Source: Oscillospiraceae bacterium (GTDB lineage: Bacteria > Bacillota > Clostridia > Oscillospirales > Acutalibacteraceae). From it: 64,000 nt of DNA. The notes beneath the pieces are model-generated. The model worked only from the letters and a program-made list of their open reading frames with translations. It had not been told where the DNA came from and did no database searches. How positions within the stretch are numbered: the first letter of the stretch is position 1; every line of letters starts with the position of its first letter. The DNA is taken from positions 1-64,000 of the forward strand of contig JAISJQ010000045.1 in assembly GCA_031261445.1 (NCBI GenBank). The letters are read 5' to 3'. A program made the position numbers and the translations under genes. Positions 58,628 through 64,000 of this stretch are shown in pieces.

Positions 58628-60124
58628 CTAGCCTTTGTAGACTGCGTGGACTTTTTTGCAGGCCGTTTCGCACGCGCCGCACTTGATGCACTTGAGGGGA
58701 TCGATGACGTGCACCTCTTTGACCTTGCCGCTGATGGCGTTCACCGGGCAGGCGCGGGCGCACAGGGTGCAGCCGATGCACTTGTCGGGGTCGATTTTGT
58801 AGGTGAGCATGGACTTGCACACACCCGCCGGACATCTGTGCTCGGTGACGTGGGCAATGTATTCGTCGCGGAAGAAGCGCAGCGTGGCCAGCACGGGGTT
58901 CGGCGCGGTCTGCCCCAAGCCGCACAGGCTGTTCTCTTTGATGTGATACGCCAGCTCTTCCAGCTTGTCCACATCCGCTAGTGTGCCCTCGCCCGCGATG
59001 ATTTTATCCAAAATTTCCAGCATCCGCTTTGTGCCGATGCGGCAGGGGGAGCACTTGCCGCAGCTCTCGTCCACGGTGAAGTCCAAGAAGAAGCGGGCGA
59101 TGTCCACCATGCACTTGCTGTCGTCCATGACGATCATGCCGCCCGAGCCGATCATGCAGCCAATGGCCGAGAGGTTGTCGTAGTCGATGGCGATGTCTAG
59201 ATGTTCCGCCGGGATACAGCCGCCTGAAGGGCCGCCGGTCTGCACGGCCTTGAACTTGTGACCGCCCGGGATGCCGCCGCCGATGACCTCAATCACCTCG
59301 CGTAGCGTCGTGCCCATGGGGATTTCGACTAAGCCCGTGTTGGTGATGTTGCCACCCAGCGCGAAAACCTTGCTGCCCTTGGATTTTTCCGTGCCCATGG
59401 CGGCGAAGGGTTCTGCTCCGTGGAGGATGATTTGGGGTACGTTGGCGAAGGTTTCCACGTTGTTTTCCGTGGTGGGTTTGGCGAACAGACCCTTCACCGC
59501 CGGATACGGCGGGCGGGGACGCGGCTCGCCGCGGTTGCCCTCAATGCTGGTCATCAGCGCGGTTTCCTCGCCGCAGACGAACGCACCGGCACCCAGACGG
59601 ATGAACAGCTCAAAATCAAAGCCGCTGCCCAAGATGTTTTTGCCCAGCAGTCCCAGTTCTTTGGCCGCCGCAATGGCAATCTCCAGCCGTTTGACGGCGA
59701 TGGGGTATTCCGCGCGGACGTAGACGTAGCCTTCCGTTGCGCCCGTGGCATAGCCGCAGATGGCCATGGCCTCCACGATGGCGTGGGGGTCGCCTTCCAG
59801 CACGGAGCGATCCATAAATGCGCCGGGGTCGCCCTCGTCGGCGTTGCAGACCACGTATTTTTGATCCGCCGCGTTGGCCGCCGTGAAGCTCCACTTGAGC
59901 CCGGCGGGGAATCCGCCGCCGCCACGGCCACGCAAGCCAGAATCTTTCATGATTTGGATGACATCCGCCGGCTGTAGATCCAGCAAGGCGCGTGCCAGCG
60001 CTTGATAGCCGTCCCGCGCGATGTATTCGTCGATGCTCTCCGGATCAATGACGCCGCAGTTGCGCAGGGCAAGGCGGGTCTGCATCCTGTAAAAATCGGT
60101 TTCGACCAGTGGTTTTACCGCCAT
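58628..60124 (-). CDS. hydB: Hydrogenase NuoF-like flavoprotein subunit
   Basis: A 498-aa NADH-binding subunit. The start is ATG 60124 (GAGGAG upstream). The FMN/NADH domain has GLRGRGGGGFPAGLKW, VVCNADEGDPGAFMDR, GAGAYVCGEETAL-type sequence and EGNRGEPRPRPPYPA. The NuoF [4Fe-4S] motif is CGKCSPCRIG. The C-terminus carries a 2x[4Fe-4S] ferredoxin (CIGCTLCARACP; CIKCGACETAC). It lacks the N-terminal thioredoxin-like [2Fe-2S] domain found in ~600-aa HydB; the separate upstream gene supplies it. Confidence 0.95.
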   Translation of the reverse strand: MAVKPLVETDFYRMQTRLALRNCGVIDPESIDEYIARDGYQALARALLDLQPADVIQIMKDSGLRGRGGGGFPAGLKWSFTAANAADQKYVVCNADEGDPGAFMDRSVLEGDPHAIVEAMAICGYATGATEGYVYVRAEYPIAVKRLEIAIAAAKELGLLGKNILGSGFDFELFIRLGAGAFVCGEETALMTSIEGNRGEPRPRPPYPAVKGLFAKPTTENNVETFANVPQIILHGAEPFAAMGTEKSKGSKVFALGGNITNTGLVEIPMGTTLREVIEVIGGGIPGGHKFKAVQTGGPSGGCIPAEHLDIAIDYDNLSAIGCMIGSGGMIVMDDSKCMVDIARFFLDFTVDESCGKCSPCRIGTKRMLEILDKIIAGEGTLADVDKLEELAYHIKENSLCGLGQTAPNPVLATLRFFRDEYIAHVTEHRCPAGVCKSMLTYKIDPDKCIGCTLCARACPVNAISGKVKEVHVIDPLKCIKCGACETACKKVHAVYKG

Positions 60125-60221
60125 GGTATAGCTCCTCTTGTAGTTCTTGGTTCTTCGAGTTTTTGGTTCTCCGCGAGAGTGTAGACGCAAGATCTAGCCT
60201 CTAGTCTCTACTATCTAGCAT

Positions 60222-60587
60222 CTAGGCCACTGCCCCCACGGTGTATTCTTCAATGACACTGCCGCCGACGAGGTGTTTTTGCACCACTTCGCGGGCTTTG
60301 TCGGGCGTCATGTTCACGTAGGTGACTTTCTCCTGCCCCGGCACGGTGATTTCGGCCAGCGGCTCGAATTGGCACATGCCGATGCAGCCAGTTTGCAGTG
60401 CCTTGACCGAATCGAGCCCTGCGGCGGCGATGGCCTCTTGGAACGCGGCGAGCACAGGCGTTGCGCCCGCGGCGATGCCACAGGTGGCCAGTCCCACAAC
60501 CACGCGGGTGATGGGCTTGCCCTGCGGCGTGTTTGTCATGGTTTGGACGGCGGCGTCACGAGCCGCAGTGAGTTCTTCACGAGTCAT
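60222..60587 (-). CDS. Thioredoxin-like [2Fe-2S] ferredoxin of hydrogenase operon
   Basis: A 121-aa protein starting at ATG 60587 (AAAGGAGGG). Ligand cysteines are in GLATCGIAAG (first Cys pattern) and TGCIGMCQFEP, the arrangement of the thioredoxin-like [2Fe-2S] domain that is fused to HydB in other Firmicutes. It lies between hydC and hydB and would carry electrons to the NADH-binding subunit. Spacing to hydC is 11 bases, so it is co-transcribed. Confidence 0.88.
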   Translation of the reverse strand: MTREELTAARDAAVQTMTNTPQGKPITRVVVGLATCGIAAGATPVLAAFQEAIAAAGLDSVKALQTGCIGMCQFEPLAEITVPGQEKVTYVNMTPDKAREVVQKHLVGGSVIEEYTVGAVA

Positions 60588-60598
60588 GTTGCCCTCCT

Positions 60599-61099
60599 TT
60601 ATGCGTTGCGGTATTTTTCGAGAATGGCGGGGATCTGCGCGGGGGTCAGCGTACCGTAGACGTCGTCGTTGATCATCATGACGGGGGCTAAGCCGCACGC
60701 GCCGATGCAACGGCACGCCTCGATGCTGAACTGACCGTCCGCTGTGCATTCGCCGCTGATGATGCCCAGCTCTTCCGTCACTTTGTCCAGAATATCCTGC
60801 GCACCCTTGACGTAGCACGCCGTGCCCAGGCAGACGCTGATGTTGTACTTGCCCTTGGGCGCGAGCGCAAACTGCGCGTAGAACGTGGACACGCCGTAGA
60901 TGTGCTCGAGGGGGATGTTCATGCCCTCGGCGATGATGGCCTGCACCTCAAAGGGCAGATAGCCATAGATACCCTGCGCCTTTTGCATCACGTGCATGAG
61001 CAGGGACTTGTCGCCGTCCACGCTGGCAATAATTGCCTGTAGCTGGGCTTCCTGCTCAGGCGTGCCGGTGAAGGGCAACTTGCTGATTTTTTTGAGCAT
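60599..61099 (-). CDS. hydC: Hydrogenase NuoE-like [2Fe-2S] subunit
   Basis: A 166-aa NuoE-type subunit: helical N-terminal part (LLMHVMQKAQGIYGYLP) then a thioredoxin-like domain binding [2Fe-2S] through CLGTACYVKGA and EACRCIGACGLAPVM. First gene of the hydC-Fd-hydB-hydA operon. The start ATG 61099 follows GGAGGA. A TATAAT -10 box is at 61153-61148 with no good -35 box, so an activator or alternative control is possible. Confidence 0.95.
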   Translation of the reverse strand: MLKKISKLPFTGTPEQEAQLQAIIASVDGDKSLLMHVMQKAQGIYGYLPFEVQAIIAEGMNIPLEHIYGVSTFYAQFALAPKGKYNISVCLGTACYVKGAQDILDKVTEELGIISGECTADGQFSIEACRCIGACGLAPVMMINDDVYGTLTPAQIPAILEKYRNA

Positions 61100-61310
61100 T
61101 CGGGGATTCCTCCTGTGCGTTTTGTGTTACTCCGAACATATGACGCAATTATAGCACACTTTGCCGAAAAACGCTAGTCTTGCGGCGAAGAATTTACCCT
61201 GTGTGGTATTCTTTTTTTTTGCGCACGTTTTTTTGGTGAAAACGACGAGAATGCCGATTTACCTACGATTTTGCTAGATATTCTAAATGCTAGAATATAT
61301 TGTCAAAACC

Positions 61311-61472
61311 GTAGGGGCGACCCTTGTGGTCGCCCGTTTGTCATTGCGTCCGAACATCTGTGCTCTCTTGTCCTGACATCTGCCTTCTCACAGGCGGGCG
61401 ACCATACACACAGGGCGACCACAAGGGTCGCCCCTACAATTGTTCATTGTTCATTGTCAATTGTTCATTGCA
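61311..61472. repeat. C-C-A' repeat block
   Basis: GTAGGGGCGACCCTTGTGGT, inverted GCGACCACAAGGGTCGCCCC, then inverted A. The right end encodes the terminal MNN and stop of the converging wall-enzyme gene. The stretch 61160-61310 to its left is AT-rich with no gene seen. Confidence 0.82.
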
Positions 61473-62719
61473 ACGCAGCGCGCCGCAACACGCGCCGCCG
61501 CGCCGCCGTCTTCCCACGGGAGGAATTTTGCGCGGAAGGCCTCGAGCTGCGCGGTTGGCACGGTTTCGCCCCGCGCGGCGGCGCGGACGGCATCGATCAG
61601 TTCGTCCGGTGTCTGCGTGATGCGTCCGGGCAGCTCGTCGGGCGAAAAGTAAAAGCCGCGCACTTCGTCTTTGTACTGCGCTAAGTCGTACATATAAAAC
61701 ACCATCGGCCGCTCCAACAGCGCGTAGTCAAAAAACACGCTGGAGTAGTCCGTGATGAGCATGTCCGCCGCCGGGTATAGCTGTGCAATGTCCGCCTCAC
61801 CCGACACATCCACCACAAAGCCGCCGTAGGCCGCAAAGTCAAACGAGTTGGCCACAAAATAGTGCGCCCGAAAAAGCACCACCCATTCATCGCCCAACGC
61901 CTCGCGCAAGAGCGAGAAGTCCAGCTGATTTTGGTAGGTGTAACCGAGCTTTGCGTCGTGTTGATCGTCGCGCCAGGTGGGGGCGTAGAGGATCACTTTT
62001 TTGTGCGGCTCGATCCCCAGTCGCGCTTTCCAGAGGGCGCTCTCGTCCGCTTTGGCACGCACGAGCCTGTCGTTGCGCGGTGCGCCGACTTCCCAGAGGA
62101 TGTCGGTTTTGCCGAGTTTTTCCAGTCCAAAGGCCGTGGTGAATTTCTCGCTGACAAAGGGGGAGTAGCTCAGCAAGGCCGTGTATTGCCGCGTGTCCAC
62201 GTCCCATTTTTGCGCCGTCTCGCGCACAGAATTCATGGCGTTGCCGTCCAGCCGCACATCGTGCCCTAAGGTTTTCAGCGGCGTGCCGTGCCACGTCTGG
62301 ATATATTGCTGCCCACGCCGCCGCGCCAGCCAATCAAGGGCGCGACTGTTGAACACCCACACCCCCGCCTGTGCGCATACCTTATAATAAGCACGCGACT
62401 GAAAGCGCACAACCTGTGCCCGCGTCCCATCCAATTCGGCGGAGATTTTCGCCACATCCCGCGCGGACCACACGAAGGTGTAGTCCGCAAAACGCGCATC
62501 GGTGCGCATATACTCGTAAATCGCGCGGGGGTTGTCGCTGTAAAAGCGTCCCAAAAAGCTCTCGAACAAAATGATTTTGGGGTCAACGCGCGTGCCCACG
62601 CAGAAAAACACGCGATACCACAAGCGCAGCAACACGCGGCGCACGGCACGCAAAAGCGGCCGCAACCAAGGCAGCGTTTTGGCAATAGACACGGCAAACG
62701 CCTGAATTTTTTGTTTCAT
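61457..62719 (-). CDS. CDP-glycerol glycerophosphotransferase family protein
   Basis: A 420-aa membrane-associated transferase of the TagB/TagF family, which adds glycerol-phosphate units to wall teichoic acid or related polymers. The N-terminus is amphipathic and basic. Motifs: YIQTWHGTPLKTLGHD, VLLFRAHYFV-type HxxY region, ILYAPTWRDDQ, and ADMLITDYSSVFFDYALLERPMVFYMYD (GT-B donor site). ATG 62719 has GAAGGAGGAC. The final VAMNN comes from a repeat. Confidence 0.9.
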   Translation of the reverse strand: MKQKIQAFAVSIAKTLPWLRPLLRAVRRVLLRLWYRVFFCVGTRVDPKIILFESFLGRFYSDNPRAIYEYMRTDARFADYTFVWSARDVAKISAELDGTRAQVVRFQSRAYYKVCAQAGVWVFNSRALDWLARRRGQQYIQTWHGTPLKTLGHDVRLDGNAMNSVRETAQKWDVDTRQYTALLSYSPFVSEKFTTAFGLEKLGKTDILWEVGAPRNDRLVRAKADESALWKARLGIEPHKKVILYAPTWRDDQHDAKLGYTYQNQLDFSLLREALGDEWVVLFRAHYFVANSFDFAAYGGFVVDVSGEADIAQLYPAADMLITDYSSVFFDYALLERPMVFYMYDLAQYKDEVRGFYFSPDELPGRITQTPDELIDAVRAAARGETVPTAQLEAFRAKFLPWEDGGAAARVAARCVAMNN

Positions 62720-62758
62720 AGTCCTCCTTCGAGGATTGAGGAATGAGGATACAGGTGG

Positions 62759-62962
62759 GAGGTCTGTAGGGGCGAGCTGTGCTCGCCCGCTGTTGAGAAG
62801 GCAGCTGTCAGAGGACAGAAGACAGATTTTCGGGTGCGCAATTCTGTCCTCTGCTAAGACAGCGGGCGACCGGGAACGGTCGCCCCTACAGGTCGACACG
62901 GGCGGCAGATTGCCGCCCCTACAAACAATTGTACATTGTTCATTGTCAATTGTTCATTGCTG
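62759..62962. repeat. C-B-C-C-A' composite repeat
   Basis: GTAGGGGCGAGCTGTGCTCG, then a B palindrome, GCGGGCGACCGGGAACGGTC, GGGCGGCAGATTGCCGCCCC, and inverted A ending 15 bases before the ybeY stop. Confidence 0.85.
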
Positions 62963-62976
62963 GCGCGATCGCCAGC

Positions 62977-63486
62977 CTAGTGTTCGACAGCAAAGTACGA
63001 CCCGTTGCGCACCAGCCCCACCTGCGTTAAGGCCGCCTCTTCTTTCTCGCGCATACGCACCATGTCCAGCCCGCCGCCCTCGTGGTCATAGCCCAGCAGA
63101 TGCAGGATGCTGTGCACCGTCAGGAAGCAGATTTCGCGCTGGAGCGTGTGCTCGTAGGTCTGCGCTTGCGCCACAGCACGCTGGATGTTGATGACGATGT
63201 CCCCCAGCATCTGTGCGCCGGTTTCTGGGTTCACGTCGTACACACCCTCTTCGCCCAGCGGGAAGGAGAGCACGTCAGTGACCGCGTCAATCTCCCGGTG
63301 CTTTTGGTTGAGTGCGCGGATGGTCTCGTTGTCTACAAAGCGCACGTTTACCTCTGCCGGCGCGGTGAAGTGCTCCCCCTGCAGGGCGGCCGTACACACC
63401 CGCCGCATGAGCATCCGCACCCCTGTGGGAATCTTGATGTCCTCTTGATCATTGGTGATGATGACGCGAACTTTCCTTTGCAACAT
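62977..63486 (-). CDS. ybeY: Endoribonuclease YbeY
   Basis: A 169-aa metal-dependent RNase needed for 16S rRNA 3' maturation and ribosome quality control. The zinc motif H-x3-H-x5-H is seen in [15 protein letters not shown]. The [12 protein letters not shown] segment and LGDIVINI are typical. The N-terminus is ~20 residues longer than E. coli YbeY. ATG 63486 lies 38 bases inside the upstream phoH-like gene, the normal gene order. Confidence 0.96.
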   Translation of the reverse strand: MLQRKVRVIITNDQEDIKIPTGVRMLMRRVCTAALQGEHFTAPAEVNVRFVDNETIRALNQKHREIDAVTDVLSFPLGEEGVYDVNPETGAQMLGDIVINIQRAVAQAQTYEHTLQREICFLTVHSILHLLGYDHEGGGLDMVRMREKEEAALTQVGLVRNGSYFAVEH

Positions 63487-64000
63487 GGTTTTGTCTCTCC
63501 TCCTCGTGTTTTTCGTAGGCTTTAATGATGGCTTGGACTAAGCTGTGGCGCACCACGTCCCGCTCGGTGAAGCGCACGGACGCGACGCCCTCCACGTTCT
63601 TGAGTACTCTGAGCGCGTCCACCAGTCCCGAACGCTTGCCGTCGGGCAGGTCAATCTGCGTGATGTCCCCCGTGACAACCATGCGCGAGTTTTGCCCCAG
63701 CCGCGTCAGGAACATCTTCATCTGCTCTGGTGTGGTGTTCTGCGCTTCGTCTAGGATGATGAAGCTCTCGTCCAGCGTGCGTCCGCGCATGTAGGCCAGC
63801 GGGGCGACTTCGATACTGCCGCGCTCCTGTTGCCGCGCAAAGTTCTCCGCACCCAGCATGTCATAGAGCGCGTCATAGAGCGGACGCAGGTAGGGGTCAA
63901 CTTTGTGCTGCAGATCGCCGGGCAGAAAGCCGAGCTTTTCGCCGGCCTCCACCGCCGGGCGCGTGAGGATGATGCGGTTCACCTCGTGGGCGCGAAACGC
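63449..64000 (-). CDS. PhoH-like ATPase, 3' part
   Basis: The C-terminal 183 codons of a PhoH/YbeZ-family ATPase; the gene continues beyond the right edge. Visible motifs: [40 protein letters not shown] (Walker B with DEAQ), and [14 protein letters not shown]. The Walker A site is outside the window. PhoH-like proteins are RNA-linked NTPases paired with YbeY. A short His-rich tail (SSRHHHQ) ends the protein. Confidence 0.94.
   Translation of the reverse strand, partial: AFRAHEVNRIILTRPAVEAGEKLGFLPGDLQHKVDPYLRPLYDALYDMLGAENFARQQERGSIEVAPLAYMRGRTLDESFIILDEAQNTTPEQMKMFLTRLGQNSRMVVTGDITQIDLPDGKRSGLVDALRVLKNVEGVASVRFTERDVVRHSLVQAIIKAYEKHEEERQNHVAKESSRHHHQ

Overview
The window is chromosomal DNA of a GC-rich, anaerobic, spore-forming Clostridia-type Firmicute (Oscillospirales/Christensenellales-like; rank below class is a guess). 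Supporting evidence: SpoIIM and SpoIIP homologues, an L10-leader/rplJ/rplL locus, PyrK-PyrD (class 1B dihydroorotate dehydrogenase), an electron-bifurcating type [FeFe]-hydrogenase cluster, strong AGGAGG ribosome sites, and consensus TTGACA-17-TATAAT promoters in front of many genes. Both host flanks are densely packed and are punctuated by short composite intergenic repeats. These are built from four modules: A, an AT-rich CAATGAACAATT motif; B, AGGCAGAGGACAGAAGACAGA-like; C, GTAGGGGCGA...CGCCC palindromes; D, CCTCACGCCTGTATCCTCATTCC-like.

Left host part (1-21.77 kb): HAD phosphatase-recX-rimO; a PRPP-synthetase homologue; a 47-aa orphan peptide gene with promoter, operator-like repeat and terminator; a DUF5696 lipoprotein; mgtC-like, pyrK-pyrD-ruvX; a DUF2089 regulator with its membrane partner; a 44-aa amphipathic peptide; rplJL; YhhN-like and ANTAR proteins; spoIIM; a three-gene ABC-2 export operon; a YefM/RelE-type toxin-antitoxin pair; and a MerR/GyrI-type regulator.

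Mobile element (about 21.77-40.63 kb, ~18.9 kb): an integrated, probably mobilizable element at the 3' end of tRNA-Ala(CGC). It carries a large serine recombinase at its right end, a small resolvase at its left end, a VirD4/TraG-like ATPase, a Replic_Relax protein, an MT-A70 methyltransferase, an ICE-type 'virulence-associated' protein, several small membrane proteins, two large surface proteins (one with a FISUMP-like domain), and two related orphan genes that each sit behind a similar structured leader RNA. No relaxase was recognised. The 8-bp sequence TTTGGTGG occurs at both ends. Joining the ends across it, as in the excised circle, fuses the recombinase reading frame in frame with a two-HTH open frame at the left end. 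So the recombinase gene appears to span attP and to be cut in two by integration. This is the most interesting observation in the window.

Right host part (40.6-64 kb): glf and a GlfT2-like galactofuranosyltransferase (apparently with an AUU start), spoIIP, an aminotransferase, a candidate type I toxin-antitoxin locus (28-aa hydrophobic peptide plus convergent antisense RNA), a coiled-coil protein, tRNA-Pro(GGG), a frameshifted gene with a U-UUU-UUU slippery site, cysN-cysD-aprB-aprA for sulfate activation and APS reduction, a radical-SAM maturase, a cell-wall amidase, hydC/2Fe-2S/hydB/hydA, a CDP-glycerol glycerophosphotransferase-like wall enzyme, ybeY, and the end of a phoH-like gene.
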